Counted from the first letter of the stretch, positions 1 through 10,300 are shown. The stretch: DNA of 64,000 nt from Streptomyces chryseus (GCF_014650755.1 NZ_BMVO01000003.1:389623-453622), one strand, 5' to 3'. Numbers and translations are program-made. The notes: generated by a model from the sequence alone, not told the origin.

Positions 1-1
1 T

Positions 2-2302
2 CGTCCCACCCCCGGTGGCATGCCCCGTCCGCAGGGCGGCGCCCCGCGGCCGGGTGGTGCTCCGGGCGGTAACCGTCCGAACCCCGGCATGATGCCGCAG
101 CGTCCTGCTGCCAGTCCCCGTCCCGGTGGCGGTCCTGGCGGCGGTGGCCGTGGCCCCGGCGGCCCCGGTGGCCGTCCGGCAGGCGGCGGCGGTCGTCCCG
201 GTGGCGGCGGCTTCGCCGGCCGTCCGGCCGGTCCCGGCGGTGGCGGCGGCGGCTTCGCCGGCCGTCCCGGTGGTCCCGGTGGCGGTGGCGGCGCGGGCCG
301 TCCCGGTGGCGGCGGCGGCTTCGGCGGTCGTCCCGGCTTCGGTGGCCGTCCCGGCGGCCCCGGTGCCCGTGGTGGCACGCAGGGTGCGTTCGGCCGTCCC
401 GGCGGCCCGGCGCGTCGCGGTCGTAAGTCGAAGAGGCAGAGGCGCCAGGAGTACGAGGCCATGCAGGCCCCGTCCGTGGGCGGCGTGATGCTGCCTCGCG
501 GCAACGGACAGACCGTCCGCCTGTCGCGCGGTGCCTCGCTCACCGACTTCGCCGAGAAGATCAACGCCAACCCGGCGTCGCTCGTCGGCGTGATGATGAA
601 CCTCGGCGAGATGGTCACTGCCACGCAGTCCGTCTCCGACGAGACGCTCAAGCTCCTCGCCGAAGAGATGAACTTCATCCTGGAGATCGTCAGCCCGGAG
701 GAGGAGGACCGCGAGCTCCTCGAGTCGTTCTCCATCGAGTTCGGCGAGGACGAGGGCGGCGAGGACATGCTCGTCTCCCGTCCGCCGGTCGTGACCGTCA
801 TGGGTCACGTCGACCACGGTAAGACCCGCCTCCTCGACGCGATCCGCAAGACGAACGTCGTCGCGGGCGAGGCCGGTGGCATCACGCAGCACATCGGTGC
901 GTACCAGGTCGCCACCGAGGTCAACGGTGAAGAGCGCGCCATCACCTTCATCGACACCCCCGGTCACGAGGCGTTCACCGCCATGCGTGCCCGTGGTGCG
1001 AAGTCCACCGACATCGCGATCCTCGTGGTCGCGGCGAACGACGGTGTGATGCCGCAGACGATCGAGGCGCTGAACCACGCCAAGGCGGCCGGTGTGCCGA
1101 TCGTGGTCGCGGTCAACAAGATCGACGTCGAGGGTGCCGACCCGACCAAGGTGCGCGGTCAGCTCACCGAGTTCGGTCTGGTGGCCGAGGAGTACGGCGG
1201 CGACACGATGTTCGTCGACATCTCCGCGCGCCAGGGTCTCCACATCGAGCAGCTGCTCGAAGCCGTGATCCTCACCGCCGACGCGTCGCTCGACCTCCGG
1301 GCGAACGCCGAGATGGACGCGCAGGGCATCGCGATCGAGGCCCACCTCGACAAGGGCCGCGGCGCCGTCGCCACCGTGCTCGTCCAGCGCGGAACGCTCC
1401 GCGTCGGTGACACGATGGTCGCCGGTGACGCGTACGGCCGAGTCCGCGCCATGCTCGACGACAACGGCAACAACGTCGAGGAAGCGGGTCCGTCGACCCC
1501 CGTCCTGGTCCTGGGTCTCACCAACGTCCCCGGCGCCGGCGACAACTTCCTGGTCGTCGACGAGGACCGTACGGCCCGCCAGATCGCCGAGAAGCGTGCT
1601 GCGCGTGAGCGCAACGCCGCCTTCGCCAAGCGCACCCGCCGGGTGTCCCTCGAGGACCTCGACAAGGTGCTCAAGGCCGGTCTGGTCCAGGACCTCAACA
1701 TCATCATCAAGGGCGACGCGTCCGGTTCGGTGGAGGCTCTCGAGTCCTCGCTGCTCCAGCTCGACGTCGGTGAAGAGGTGGAGATCCGGGTCCTGCACCG
1801 CGGTGTGGGTGCGGTCACCGAGTCCGACATCGACCTGGCGATGGGCTCCGACGCCATCGTCATCGGCTTCAACGTCCGAGCTGCCGGCCGCGCCGCGCAG
1901 ATGGCGGACCGCGAGGGCGTCGACGTCCGGTACTACTCGGTCATCTACCAGGCGATCGAAGAGATCGAAGCGGCCCTCAAGGGCATGCTCAAGCCGGAGT
2001 ACGAAGAGGTCGAGCTCGGCACGGCGGAGATCCGCGAGATCTTCCGCTCGTCCAAGCTGGGCAACATCGCCGGTGTTCTCGTCCGCTCCGGAGAGGTCAA
2101 GCGCAACACCAAGGCGCGCCTCATCCGCGACGGCAAGGTCATCGCCGAGGACCTCAACATCCAGGGTCTGCGCCGCTTCAAGGACGACGTCACCGAGATC
2201 CGCGAAGGCTTCGAGGGCGGTATCAACCTCGGAAACTTCAACGACATCAAGATCGACGACGTCATCGCGACGTACGAGATGCGCGAGAAGCCGCGCGGCT
2301 GA
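2..2302 (+). CDS. infB: Translation initiation factor IF-2, 5' end cut off by window
   Basis: IF-2 is the GTPase that brings initiator fMet-tRNA to the 30S subunit and promotes subunit joining. The frame is already open at base 2, so the true start lies upstream and about 766 C-terminal residues are visible; streptomycete IF-2 is normally about 1,000 residues. The first ~140 visible residues are Gly/Pro/Arg low complexity (repeated RPGG and GGGGGF units), the usual disordered N-terminal part in actinomycetes. The G domain follows with GHVDHGKT (about base 801), DTPGHE and NKID, then the IF-2 beta-barrel and the C-terminal fMet-tRNA-binding domain. It heads the cluster infB, DUF503, rbfA, truB, and a strong hairpin follows its stop. 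Confidence 0.98.
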   Translation, partial: RPTPGGMPRPQGGAPRPGGAPGGNRPNPGMMPQRPAASPRPGGGPGGGGRGPGGPGGRPAGGGGRPGGGGFAGRPAGPGGGGGGFAGRPGGPGGGGGAGRPGGGGGFGGRPGFGGRPGGPGARGGTQGAFGRPGGPARRGRKSKRQRRQEYEAMQAPSVGGVMLPRGNGQTVRLSRGASLTDFAEKINANPASLVGVMMNLGEMVTATQSVSDETLKLLAEEMNFILEIVSPEEEDRELLESFSIEFGEDEGGEDMLVSRPPVVTVMGHVDHGKTRLLDAIRKTNVVAGEAGGITQHIGAYQVATEVNGEERAITFIDTPGHEAFTAMRARGAKSTDIAILVVAANDGVMPQTIEALNHAKAAGVPIVVAVNKIDVEGADPTKVRGQLTEFGLVAEEYGGDTMFVDISARQGLHIEQLLEAVILTADASLDLRANAEMDAQGIAIEAHLDKGRGAVATVLVQRGTLRVGDTMVAGDAYGRVRAMLDDNGNNVEEAGPSTPVLVLGLTNVPGAGDNFLVVDEDRTARQIAEKRAARERNAAFAKRTRRVSLEDLDKVLKAGLVQDLNIIIKGDASGSVEALESSLLQLDVGEEVEIRVLHRGVGAVTESDIDLAMGSDAIVIGFNVRAAGRAAQMADREGVDVRYYSVIYQAIEEIEAALKGMLKPEYEEVELGTAEIREIFRSSKLGNIAGVLVRSGEVKRNTKARLIRDGKVIAEDLNIQGLRRFKDDVTEIREGFEGGINLGNFNDIKIDDVIATYEMREKPRG

Positions 2303-2326
2303 GCCGTGTAGCCACGCAGTGCAGTC

Positions 2327-2365
2327 GGGGCCGCTCGGCGGAGATTATTTCCGTCGAGCGGCCCC
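2327..2365 (+). terminator. Strong hairpin after infB
   Basis: Arms 2327-2342 and 2350-2365 pair over 16 bp (one G-T wobble) around a 7-base AT-rich loop. There is no U tract, which is normal for Streptomyces terminators. It lies 25 bases after the infB stop and 83 bases before the DUF503 start, so it probably ends or attenuates transcription between them. Confidence 0.75.
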
Positions 2366-2447
2366 GGCCGTTGCGTGTACGGTGCTGGTGTCCCTGCCAA
2401 GCGGTTGGCGGGGCACGACCCCGAACCGGCGGGACATCCGGACACAC

Positions 2448-2741
2448 ATGTATGTGGGGACACTGTCCTTCGACCTGCTCCTCGGCGACGTACGGTCGCT
2501 GAAGGAGAAACGCTCCGTGGTACGCCCGATCGTCGCCGAACTCCATCGCAAGTTCGCGGTGAGCGTCGCGGAAGTCGGCGACCAGGATGTCCATCGCAGG
2601 GTCGAGATCGGCCTCGCGGTGGTATCAGGGGACACGGGGCACCTGACGGAAGTACTCGACCGGTGCGAGCGCATGGTCGCCGCCCGGCCCGAGGTGGAAC
2701 TGCTGTCGGTACGACGGCGGCTCCACGGTGATGAAGACTGA
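2448..2741 (+). CDS. DUF503 (YlxP-like) protein
   Basis: A 97-residue protein starting MYVGTLSFDLLLGD and carrying the DUF503 hallmark of a short conserved strand, then SLKEKRSVVRPI, then a helix and an EVGDQD segment. DUF503 proteins such as Bacillus YlxP sit between infB and rbfA in many bacteria and are thought to be linked to ribosome assembly, but the molecular role is not settled. The ATG at 2448 gives the usual family length. The stop is followed 50 bases later by rbfA with a GAGGAG ribosome site, consistent with cotranscription. Confidence 0.93.
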   Translation: MYVGTLSFDLLLGDVRSLKEKRSVVRPIVAELHRKFAVSVAEVGDQDVHRRVEIGLAVVSGDTGHLTEVLDRCERMVAARPEVELLSVRRRLHGDED

Positions 2742-2791
2742 AGTACTGAAGTACCTGAAGTTCAGCAGCAGCAGAAAGAGGAGACGGACCG

Positions 2792-3256
2792 GTGACCGAC
2801 AAAGCGCGGGCCCGCAAGCTGGCCGATCGCATCCAGGTCGTGGTCGCGGAGACCCTGGACCGGCGAATCAAGGATCCGCGACTGGGGTTCGTGACCATCA
2901 CGGACGCCCGGGTCACCGGTGACCTGCGGGAGGCCACGGTCTTCTACACGGTCTACGGCGACGACGAAGCGCGCGCCGCCTCGGCGGCAGCGCTGGAGAG
3001 CGCCAAGGGTGTCCTGCGCTCCGAGGTCGGGCGGCAGACCGGCGTACGCCACACGCCGTCGCTGGCCTTCGTCGCGGACGCGCTGCCGGACAACGCGCGC
3101 ACGATCGAGGACCTCCTCGACAAGGCGCGCGCCAAGGACGCCGAGGTGCGCCAGGTGTCGACGGGCAAGACGTACGCCGGCGAGGCCGACCCGTACCGCA
3201 AGCCCGAGGACGAGGACGAAGCCGAAGCCGAGGACGAGGGCGAAACCGCGGAATGA
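2792..3256 (+). CDS. rbfA: Ribosome-binding factor A
   Basis: RbfA is a small KH-like protein that binds the 30S subunit late in assembly near 16S helix 1 and is needed for cold adaptation in other bacteria. The 154-residue product opens [15 protein letters not shown] and shows the family pattern [20 protein letters not shown] followed by the helix with LRSEVGRQ and the [11 protein letters not shown] segment. The last ~30 residues are strongly acidic (Asp/Glu/Ala), a common actinomycete extension. The start is GTG behind an AGAGGAG site. Its TGA overlaps the ATG of truB by 4 bases, so the two are probably translationally coupled. Confidence 0.97.
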   Translation: MTDKARARKLADRIQVVVAETLDRRIKDPRLGFVTITDARVTGDLREATVFYTVYGDDEARAASAAALESAKGVLRSEVGRQTGVRHTPSLAFVADALPDNARTIEDLLDKARAKDAEVRQVSTGKTYAGEADPYRKPEDEDEAEAEDEGETAE

Positions 3257-4155
3257 AGCAGCGCACCACCACGACGCCGGACGGCCTTGTCATCGTCGAC
3301 AAGCCGTCCGGCTTCACTTCGCACGACGTCGTGGCCAAGATGCGCGGGATCGCCAAGACCCGCCGTGTCGGGCACGCGGGCACCCTCGACCCCATGGCGA
3401 CGGGCGTTCTCGTCCTCGGCGTGGAGAAGGCGACGAAGCTCCTCGGCCACCTCGCCCTGACCGAGAAGGAGTACCTCGGTACGATCCGGCTCGGCCAGAC
3501 CACGGTCACCGACGACGCGGAGGGCGAGATCACCGCGTCCGCCGACGCCTCCGGGGTGACCAGGGAAGGCATCGACGCGGGTGTCGCCGAGCTGACCGGC
3601 GCCATCATGCAGGTGCCGTCCAAGGTCAGCGCCATCAAGATCGACGGCAAGCGGTCGTACTCGCGGGTGCGCGAGGGCGAGGACTTCGAGATCCCGGCCC
3701 GGCCGGTGACCGTCTCGTCCTTCCAGGTGTACGACGTGCGCGAGGCGGTGGCCGAGGACGGGACGCCCGTCGTCGACCTCGTCGTCTCGGTGGTCTGCTC
3801 CTCCGGTACGTACATCCGCGCCCTCGCGCGCGACCTCGGCGCGGGGCTCGGCGTCGGCGGTCACCTGACCGCCCTGCGGCGCACCCGGGTCGGCCCGTAC
3901 GGGCTGGACGCCGCGAAGACGCTGGAGCAGCTCCAGGAGGAGCTCACGGTCATGCCGATCGCCGACGCGGCGGCCGCCGCGTTCGCGCGGTGGGATGTGG
4001 ACGAGCGGCGCGCGGGCCTGGTGACCAACGGCGTACGGCTCGACATGCCGGCGTACGACACCAGCCCGGTCGCGGTCTTCGGGCCCGAGGGGCGGTTCCT
4101 GGCGCTCGTCGAGGAGAGCCGGGGCAAGGCGAAGAGCCTGGCCGTCTTCGGCTGA
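3253..4155 (+). CDS. truB: tRNA pseudouridine(55) synthase TruB
   Basis: TruB isomerises U55 to pseudouridine in the T loop of most tRNAs. The 300-residue product has the N-terminal [17 protein letters not shown] motif and the catalytic box [17 protein letters not shown], whose Asp (in TLDP) is the nucleophile. It then has the YLGTIRLG and [14 protein letters not shown] motifs and the late RALARDLG motif. Length fits the actinobacterial family with its C-terminal PUA-like extension. It overlaps rbfA by 4 bases and a hairpin follows 30 bases downstream, so it probably closes the infB/rbfA transcription group. Confidence 0.97.
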   Translation: MKQRTTTTPDGLVIVDKPSGFTSHDVVAKMRGIAKTRRVGHAGTLDPMATGVLVLGVEKATKLLGHLALTEKEYLGTIRLGQTTVTDDAEGEITASADASGVTREGIDAGVAELTGAIMQVPSKVSAIKIDGKRSYSRVREGEDFEIPARPVTVSSFQVYDVREAVAEDGTPVVDLVVSVVCSSGTYIRALARDLGAGLGVGGHLTALRRTRVGPYGLDAAKTLEQLQEELTVMPIADAAAAAFARWDVDERRAGLVTNGVRLDMPAYDTSPVAVFGPEGRFLALVEESRGKAKSLAVFG

Positions 4156-4184
4156 GGACGCGCCGGGCACCGTCCGGACCCACC

Positions 4185-4218
4185 GTGGAGCGGCCGGCCC
4201 TCGGGCCGCCCGCTCCAC
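4185..4218 (+). terminator. Hairpin after truB
   Basis: Arms GTGGAGCG and CGCTCCAC enclose a second paired block CGGCCC/GGGCCG, separated by a 2x2 internal loop. It sits 29 bases after the truB stop and before a ~170-base spacer to the next gene, and is a likely intrinsic terminator. Confidence 0.55.
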
Positions 4219-4387
4219 GATCCCCCTCGGTAGGGGTCTGTCCAACCTGCCCCGCCGATTCACCCCTTTGGGCGGGCGCTCGGAGTGAACGGCCGGTGCC
4301 CAGGGGGCGCTTTCGCGGTGCGTCCTTCTCCCGCTGATCACCGTCGGCCTAACGTCGGGTGCACGGGGCACGGCGGGAGGTTCGGCG

Positions 4388-7300
4388 ATGGCGGTACGGG
4401 AGACGCCGCTGCCCGCGCCCGCGCCGGTCACGCTGGTGCGGATCTGCGACCTGGCCGGTCGCCCGCGCGGGACCGGGTTCGTCGCCGACGACCTGGGCAC
4501 CGTCGTCACCAGCCACGAAGCCGTCGACGGCCTGAGCCGGGTCGTCCTGCACGCGCCCGGGGAGCGGACCTGCCTGGCCGAGGCCGAGGCGATCGTCCCG
4601 CTGCCGGAGACGGGTCTGGCGCTCGTACGGACCGAGGGGCTCGGCGTACCCCCGGTGCCCGTCGCGGTGCGGGAGGAGATCGAGACGGGCCTGTACGTGC
4701 GGCTGGCGGCCGGGGGCTGGCGCGAGGCGCGCGTCCTCAGGCAGGTACCGGTCACCTATACGGCGATCGACCGCTTCCACCTCATCGACGATGCCGTCGA
4801 GTTGGCGATGGGCACGGCAGGCAGCGACGCGCTGCGGCTCGGCGGCCCGGCGGCGGGCGGGCCGGTCCTGGACGCCGGGACGGGAGCGGTACTGGCCGTC
4901 CTCGGCACGGCCCTGTGCGCGGAGCGGCGGGCCGCGGGATTCGCCGTACCCCTGCGGACGGCGGCGGCGACCCGGCCGGACGGCCCCCTGGCGGAGCTGC
5001 TGCGGCGCAACGCCGCGACGGTGCCGGCGTACGGGCCCGACGTCAATCTCGCGGGAGCGGTACGGCTGACGGCCGCCGCGCCGAGCGGGCCGGCTCCGGC
5101 CGACGGGCCGGACCCGGTGGAACGCCCTTACCTGACACGGGAGTTCGCCGCCTTCTCGGCGTCCGCCGACGCCCTGGTGCTCGCCCTGGTCGGGGACCCG
5201 GGGACCGGTCGTACGACGGAACTCGCCGCGCTGGCCGCGCGGCGTGCCCGGGGCCCCGAGCCCGCTCCGACGCTCCGGCTGCGCGGCGCCGGCCTGCGGG
5301 CCGGGGACGCGTCGGTCGCGGACGCGGTGGGGCGGGCGCTGCGGGAGGCGGAGCGGGCCGTCGCCGCGTCGGGGGAGTGCGGCCCCGGCGCCGGAGCGGC
5401 CACGCCGGAGCGGGTGGCGCGGGCGGCCCACGCGGGAGGGCGGCCGCTGTTCGTACTGCTGGACGATCCGGAGGACATGCCGCCCGCGCTGCTGCACCGG
5501 CTGCCCGACTGGACGGCGGGGACCGCGGGTTGGCTGCGGGAGACCGGGGCGCGGCTGGTGGTGGCGTGCCGGGCCGAGTACTGGCAGACAGCCGGTGCGC
5601 TGTTCCCCGGGGGCGTGGCGCACCGGCCGGCGCGGCCGTTCCCGGGGCTGCCCGGGGCCGTACGGACCGGGAACCTGAGCGAGGCGCGGGCGGCCGCCGC
5701 GCGCGAGCGGTACGGCATCCCGGACGGGACGCTCGCGGACCCCGCCGACGCCCGGCACCCGCTGACGCTGCGGCTGCTCGCGCAGGTGCGGGAGGCGCTG
5801 GAGGGCGAGGCGCCGGGCCGGCCCTCGCGCGAGGACGTGTACGCGGCGTACCTGGACCTGGTGTGCCTGCGCGTCGCGGGACGGCTCGCGGCGGCGCGGC
5901 GGCCCGCTGTGCGGGGCACGGCGGTGCGGCGGCTCGCCGCGAAGGTCGCCGGGCAGGTGCACGAGGCGGCGCGACGGTGTCTCGGGCCGGGGGGCGGCGG
6001 ACTGGACCGCGCGTCGTTCGAGGAGATCTTCCCGCCGCGCGCCGGCTGGGCGTCGGCGGTGCTGACGGAGGGCCTCCTGGTGCCGGCCGGGGACGGCTAC
6101 CGGTTCGCCCAAGCGGCGCTCGCGGACTGGCTCCAGGGGCAGCACCTGGACATCGACGCGGTCCTGGGCACGGTGCTGGGCACGACCGCCGAGCCCGGCC
6201 CACCTCCGGCGGTTCATCCCTTCCTCCTGGAGCTGGAGCGCCACCGCGTCGGGCCGGTGGTCGAGTCCCTGCTGCTCCTGCACCGGGTGCACGGCCCGCC
6301 CGCCCTGGCGCGGAGGCTGATGGATCTGGTCCACGCGCTGGAAGAGGCGCCCGCAGCCCACCCCGCCGTCGCGGCCGGTGGCCCGCCCCGGGACTCCTCG
6401 GTGCCCGCCGTGCCGGCCCCTCGGGGGCCGTGGGGCGGGGGAGAAGCGGCTCCCGGGGTCCCGGACGCCACCGCCGGGGGCGCCCCCGCGGGAGCCGAAG
6501 ACGGTGACGACGCACACGGCGGGGGCTCCTGGTGGGCGTGCCGGCTGCTGGCAGAGGTGCTGTCGCGGCTGGGCGACGCGACCGGGTGCCTGGGCGTGCT
6601 GCGCGTCCTGGCCGACGGCATCACCCGGTGGTCGGTCCGGGGCGACGCACCGCACTGGCTCGACCGGGCCGGGGAGCCGGGAACGCCGGGGGAGTTCGGG
6701 CCCGCGTTCTGGGAGCGGCTGCGCGTCCCGGAGGAGCAGCGCCTGGATCTGCTGCGGCGGCTGGTGCCCGCCGACGGGCCGCCGCGCCGGGCGAGCGGGA
6801 CCGTACTGCCGCAGGGCCGGTACCTCGACGCCGTGGCACGTCGCCTGGAGGCCGCGCCACGGACCGTGCAGCCCCTTCTCTGCCAGTGGTTCGACGACGA
6901 ACGGCGGCTGCCCGTCGACGCCGACGCCGACGTGCGCCCCACCGTCGCCGACACCGCCCAGGCGCTCCTCTACGCCCGCCGCGCGCTCGCCGTCGACGAC
7001 CTGACCGAGGCCCTGGCCGACAGCGCGCACCCCCGCGCCGGCGAACTGCTCGCCGCGCTCGCCGAGGAGGAGCCGTCCGCGCTCTGCCGGGCCGTCGACC
7101 GCTGGTCGCACGACGACACGCGGCCGGGCCGCCCGGCCACCGCCGCCGCGTACGGGCTCGCCACCGCGCCGCACCTCACCACCCGCGCCGACCGCGAGCT
7201 GCTGCGCCACGCCGCGCTCGCGCTGCTCACCCGGCCCGGGGACACCTCCCTCCACGGACCCGCCCTGGGCCTGCTCGTACGCGACCCGGAGACGAGGTCG

Positions 7301-8119
7301 CGCTACCTGCCCCGGGCTCTGGCGGCGTTCGCGCGCGACGGCTCACAGCTGCCCGCCACCGCCCTCGCCGCCGCGCTCACCACCGACCCCGCACCCGTCC
7401 TCGCCGCCTTCCTGGCGCGCCTCGCGGACGGAGGCGAAGACGCGGCCGAGGTGCTGCGCGCACTCGCCGACGTCCGTGCGCCCGCGCTCGCCCCCCGCGC
7501 CGCCGAGCTCGTCCGCGCGTACGTCGTCCGGCACCCCGAGGGGGCCGCGCACGCCGCCGCGTACGTCGACCGGTGCCTGGAGCACGGCCCCGAGGCCCGC
7601 GCGGCCCTGCGGCCGCTGGTCACCGGTCTGCTGCGGGACCAGCCCCGCCAGGTACGGCGCGCCCTCGCCCCCGTGCTCGCCGCCCCCGGCACCCGCGCCT
7701 CGCGGGCGCTGCGGGGCGAACTGCTCGACGTACTCCTGGACTGCGAGCAGCGGTACGGGCGGGAGGTGCGGGACGGCGAGTGCGGGGCGCGGGACGTCGG
7801 CGTCCTGGAGGCGGTGCTGCTGGCCGCCGGAACCGGCGCGCGGCGCAGGGACGAGGCCCGCACCAGGGACCTCGTCCACCGCACCGGGATGCTCCTCGCC
7901 CGGACGCCGCAGGGGGCCGCCTGCTTCGACCGGCTGCTCGTCGGGCTCGCCCGCGAGGTCCCCGGTTTCGGCGCGCTCGTCGCCGGCTGGCTGGCCGCCG
8001 CACCGCACGAATGGGCGGCCGTGGTGGGGCCGGGCGCCCGCCGCGCGGTCGGGAGCCTGGCCTCCGCGATGCCGATGCGAGCCGCACCCCGTGGGCATGG
8101 CAGTCTTAGACCTGCGTAA
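4388..8119 (+). CDS. STAND-like P-loop NTPase with degenerate trypsin-like N-terminal domain
   Basis: A 1,243-residue protein of unknown function. Residues ~15-200 look like a trypsin/HtrA-fold domain: GTGFVADDLGTVVTSHEAV carries the expected catalytic His43. However, the usual Asp position in the TGLALV strand is Gly76, and the GDSGGP site reads PAAGGP with Ala156 instead of Ser, so protease activity is unlikely. Residues ~245-520 form a P-loop NTPase with Walker A GDPGTGRT (269-276; Arg replaces the usual Lys) and Walker B LFVLLDD (354-360). The rest is Ala/Leu/Arg-rich and probably helical repeats. This order (peptidase-like domain, NTPase, repeats) is typical of STAND sensor proteins. It lies 34 bases before ribF; the link to ribF is probably positional only. 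Confidence 0.8.
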   Translation: MAVRETPLPAPAPVTLVRICDLAGRPRGTGFVADDLGTVVTSHEAVDGLSRVVLHAPGERTCLAEAEAIVPLPETGLALVRTEGLGVPPVPVAVREEIETGLYVRLAAGGWREARVLRQVPVTYTAIDRFHLIDDAVELAMGTAGSDALRLGGPAAGGPVLDAGTGAVLAVLGTALCAERRAAGFAVPLRTAAATRPDGPLAELLRRNAATVPAYGPDVNLAGAVRLTAAAPSGPAPADGPDPVERPYLTREFAAFSASADALVLALVGDPGTGRTTELAALAARRARGPEPAPTLRLRGAGLRAGDASVADAVGRALREAERAVAASGECGPGAGAATPERVARAAHAGGRPLFVLLDDPEDMPPALLHRLPDWTAGTAGWLRETGARLVVACRAEYWQTAGALFPGGVAHRPARPFPGLPGAVRTGNLSEARAAAARERYGIPDGTLADPADARHPLTLRLLAQVREALEGEAPGRPSREDVYAAYLDLVCLRVAGRLAAARRPAVRGTAVRRLAAKVAGQVHEAARRCLGPGGGGLDRASFEEIFPPRAGWASAVLTEGLLVPAGDGYRFAQAALADWLQGQHLDIDAVLGTVLGTTAEPGPPPAVHPFLLELERHRVGPVVESLLLLHRVHGPPALARRLMDLVHALEEAPAAHPAVAAGGPPRDSSVPAVPAPRGPWGGGEAAPGVPDATAGGAPAGAEDGDDAHGGGSWWACRLLAEVLSRLGDATGCLGVLRVLADGITRWSVRGDAPHWLDRAGEPGTPGEFGPAFWERLRVPEEQRLDLLRRLVPADGPPRRASGTVLPQGRYLDAVARRLEAAPRTVQPLLCQWFDDERRLPVDADADVRPTVADTAQALLYARRALAVDDLTEALADSAHPRAGELLAALAEEEPSALCRAVDRWSHDDTRPGRPATAAAYGLATAPHLTTRADRELLRHAALALLTRPGDTSLHGPALGLLVRDPETRSRYLPRALAAFARDGSQLPATALAAALTTDPAPVLAAFLARLADGGEDAAEVLRALADVRAPALAPRAAELVRAYVVRHPEGAAHAAAYVDRCLEHGPEARAALRPLVTGLLRDQPRQVRRALAPVLAAPGTRASRALRGELLDVLLDCEQRYGREVRDGECGARDVGVLEAVLLAAGTGARRRDEARTRDLVHRTGMLLARTPQGAACFDRLLVGLAREVPGFGALVAGWLAAAPHEWAAVVGPGARRAVGSLASAMPMRAAPRGHGSLRPA

Positions 8120-8153
8120 TCAGGTTCGAGTGCGGACGAGGAGAGCGGTCACA

Positions 8154-9134
8154 GTGCAGCGCTGGCGTGGCTTGGAGGACATCCCCCAGGACTGGGGACG
8201 CAGCGTCGTCACCATCGGCTCCTACGACGGCGTGCACCGCGGGCACCAGCTGATCATCGGGCGGGCGGTCGAGCGCGCCCGTGAGCTGGGCGTGCCGTCG
8301 GTCGTCGTCACGTTCGATCCGCACCCCAGCGAGGTCGTGCGCCCCGGCAGCCACCCCCCGCTGCTCGCCCCGCACCACCGCCGGGCCGAACTGATGGCGG
8401 AGCTGGGCGTGGACGCGCTGTTGATCCTGCCGTTCACCCAGGAGTTCTCGAAGCTCTCGCCGGCCGACTTCATCGTCAAGGTGCTGGTTGACAAGCTGCA
8501 CGCACGGGCGGTCATCGAGGGCCCCAACTTCCGTTTCGGGCACCGGGCGGCCGGCAACGTGGCGTTCCTGTCCGAACTGGGGCAGACGTACGACTACGAG
8601 GTCGAGGTCGTCGACCTGTACGTGCGGGGCGAGGCGGGCGGCGGCGAGCCGTTCTCCTCCACGCTGACCCGGCGGCTCGTCGCCGAGGGCGACGTCGAGG
8701 GCGCGGCGGAGATCCTCGGCCGGCCGCACCGTGTCGAGGGCGTCGTGGTGCGCGGGGCGCAGCGCGGCCGTGAGCTCGGCTACCCGACGGCGAACGTCGA
8801 GACGCTGCCGCACACCGCGATCCCCGCCGACGGCGTGTACGCGGGCTGGCTGACCGTGGCGGACGAGCGGATGCCCGCCGCGATCTCGGTCGGCACGAAC
8901 CCGCAGTTCGACGGCACGGAGCGGACGGTGGAGGCGTACGCCATCGACCGGGTCGGCCTCGACCTGTACGGGCTGCACGTCGCTGTCGACTTCCTCGCGT
9001 ACGTGCGCGGGCAGGAGAAGTTCGACTCGATCGAGGCGCTGCTGGAAGCGATCGGGGCGGACGTGAAGCGGTCGAGCGAGCTGATCGAGGCGTACGAGGT
9101 CCGGGCGAGTGCCGAGGGGCCGGCGGCGCGGTAA
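8154..9134 (+). CDS. ribF: Bifunctional riboflavin kinase / FAD synthetase
   Basis: RibF phosphorylates riboflavin to FMN and adenylylates FMN to FAD. The 326-residue product has the N-terminal nucleotidyltransferase domain with TIGSYDGVHRGHQLII, TFDPHPSEVV and the ISSTLTR-type motif (here FSSTLTRR). The C-terminal flavokinase domain follows with GAQRGRELGYPTANV and the GTNPQFDG segment. The GTG at 8154 is chosen because the product then starts MQRWRGLEDIPQDWG, as in streptomycete RibF; the frame stays open upstream inside the preceding gene. Position downstream of truB matches the conserved actinomycete order. Confidence 0.97.
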   Translation: MQRWRGLEDIPQDWGRSVVTIGSYDGVHRGHQLIIGRAVERARELGVPSVVVTFDPHPSEVVRPGSHPPLLAPHHRRAELMAELGVDALLILPFTQEFSKLSPADFIVKVLVDKLHARAVIEGPNFRFGHRAAGNVAFLSELGQTYDYEVEVVDLYVRGEAGGGEPFSSTLTRRLVAEGDVEGAAEILGRPHRVEGVVVRGAQRGRELGYPTANVETLPHTAIPADGVYAGWLTVADERMPAAISVGTNPQFDGTERTVEAYAIDRVGLDLYGLHVAVDFLAYVRGQEKFDSIEALLEAIGADVKRSSELIEAYEVRASAEGPAAR

Positions 9135-9180
9135 CCCCGAGCGCCGCGCTGACCCCGAGCCCCGCTGTACCGGCGAGCGC

Positions 9181-9202
9181 CGCGGGGATTGCCGTCCCCG
9201 CG
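9181..9202. terminator. Bidirectional hairpin between ribF and ABC importer
   Basis: Perfect 8-bp stem CGCGGGGA/TCCCCGCG with a 6-base loop, placed between the convergent stops of ribF (9134) and the ABC transporter operon (9209). Probably terminates both transcripts. Confidence 0.5.
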
Positions 9203-9208
9203 CCCGTC

Positions 9209-10228
9209 CTACGGTTCGAGCGCGCCGGCGGTCTCCGTTCCGGCGACGCGGGCCGCCGCCCAGTGGCAGGCGACCTGCGCCTCGTCGCCGCCGGTCAGGA
9301 CCGGCAGGAGCGTCGTACGGCAGTCGATGGCGACGCCCGCACGCTCGGCCTCACCGGACGCGAGCACCTGGCAGCGGGCGTGGAAGCGGCAGCCGTCCGG
9401 TACGCGGGACGGGTCCGGGGGCTCGCCCGTGAGGACGACCGGCGCCTCACCGGACTCCGGGAGCACGGACAACAGGGCGCGCGTGTAGGGGTGCTGAGGG
9501 TCCGTCAGTACCTGCTCCGCCGGGCCCGTCTCGACGATCCGGCCCAGGTACATCACCGCGACGCGGTCCGCGATGTTCCAGGCGAGACCGAGGTCATGGG
9601 TCACCACCAGGGCGGAGAGCCCGAGTTCGTCGCGCAGCGACAGGAGCAGGGCCAGGATCTCGCCCCGTACGGACGCGTCCAGTGAGGCCACCGGCTCGTC
9701 GGCGACGATCAGTTCGGGCTCCAGGACCAGCGCGCCGGCGATGACGACGCGCTGGCGCTGGCCGCCGGAGAGCTCGTGGGGGTAGCGCAGGAAGAACCGC
9801 TCGGGGGGACGGAGCCCGGCGCGGGACAGCGCCCCCGCGACCGCGTCGCGTTCGTCACCGGCGTAGCCGTGGATCCGCAGCCCCTCCGCCACCGCGTCGT
9901 ACACGGTGTGGCGCGGATTGAGCGAGCCGCTCGGGTCCTGGAGCACGAGCTGGACGCGTTTGCGGTAAGCCTTGAGGGAGCGCGAGCCGTAGTCGAGGGG
10001 CGCGCCGGCGAAGGTGACGTGGCCCGAGGTGGGCGCCACCAGGCCGAGCAGGGAGCGGGCGAGCGTCGTCTTGCCGCAGCCGGACTCGCCGACGAGGGCG
10101 ACGATCTCGCCGGGGCGGATGTCGAGGTCGACACCGTCGACGGCCCGCGCGGTCGCCGCGCCGCGCCGCCCGGGAAAGGCGACGTGCAGTCCGGCGGCGG
10201 AGAGGAGAGGGCTGACAGTGGTACGCAT
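9209..10228 (-). CDS. Oligopeptide ABC transporter ATP-binding protein (DppF/OppF type)
   Basis: ATPase subunit of a peptide importer; it drives uptake by pairing with the second ATPase encoded upstream. The 339-residue product has Walker A GESGCGKTT (about residue 46), Q-loop LVLQDPSGSLNPR, ABC signature LSGGQRQRV and Walker B LIVADEPVASLD. It ends with the cysteine-containing oligopeptide-transporter C-terminal motif DGCRFHARC. Start is ATG at 10228. It is the last gene of the five-gene minus-strand operon but is separated from the partner ATPase gene by 433 bases holding inverted repeats. Confidence 0.93.
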   Translation of the reverse strand: MRTTVSPLLSAAGLHVAFPGRRGAATARAVDGVDLDIRPGEIVALVGESGCGKTTLARSLLGLVAPTSGHVTFAGAPLDYGSRSLKAYRKRVQLVLQDPSGSLNPRHTVYDAVAEGLRIHGYAGDERDAVAGALSRAGLRPPERFFLRYPHELSGGQRQRVVIAGALVLEPELIVADEPVASLDASVRGEILALLLSLRDELGLSALVVTHDLGLAWNIADRVAVMYLGRIVETGPAEQVLTDPQHPYTRALLSVLPESGEAPVVLTGEPPDPSRVPDGCRFHARCQVLASGEAERAGVAIDCRTTLLPVLTGGDEAQVACHWAAARVAGTETAGALEP

Positions 10229-10300
10229 GTCTGGCTCCGGGGCGGTGGGTGGGGCGAGTACGAGCTGCGGTCTTGGGACATCAGGCTGCGGTCCGGGCGG

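Noticed and set aside
20..420. Repeated GGTCGTCCCGG-like units, considered as a CRISPR or DNA repeat
   Set aside because: Units are irregular, lack spacers and translate as the known disordered RPGG-rich segment of IF-2.
126..488. Ala/Val-rich 120-residue frame inside infB
   Set aside because: It is the shifted-frame reading of the Gly/Pro/Arg-rich IF-2 N-terminus; the infB frame explains the region fully.
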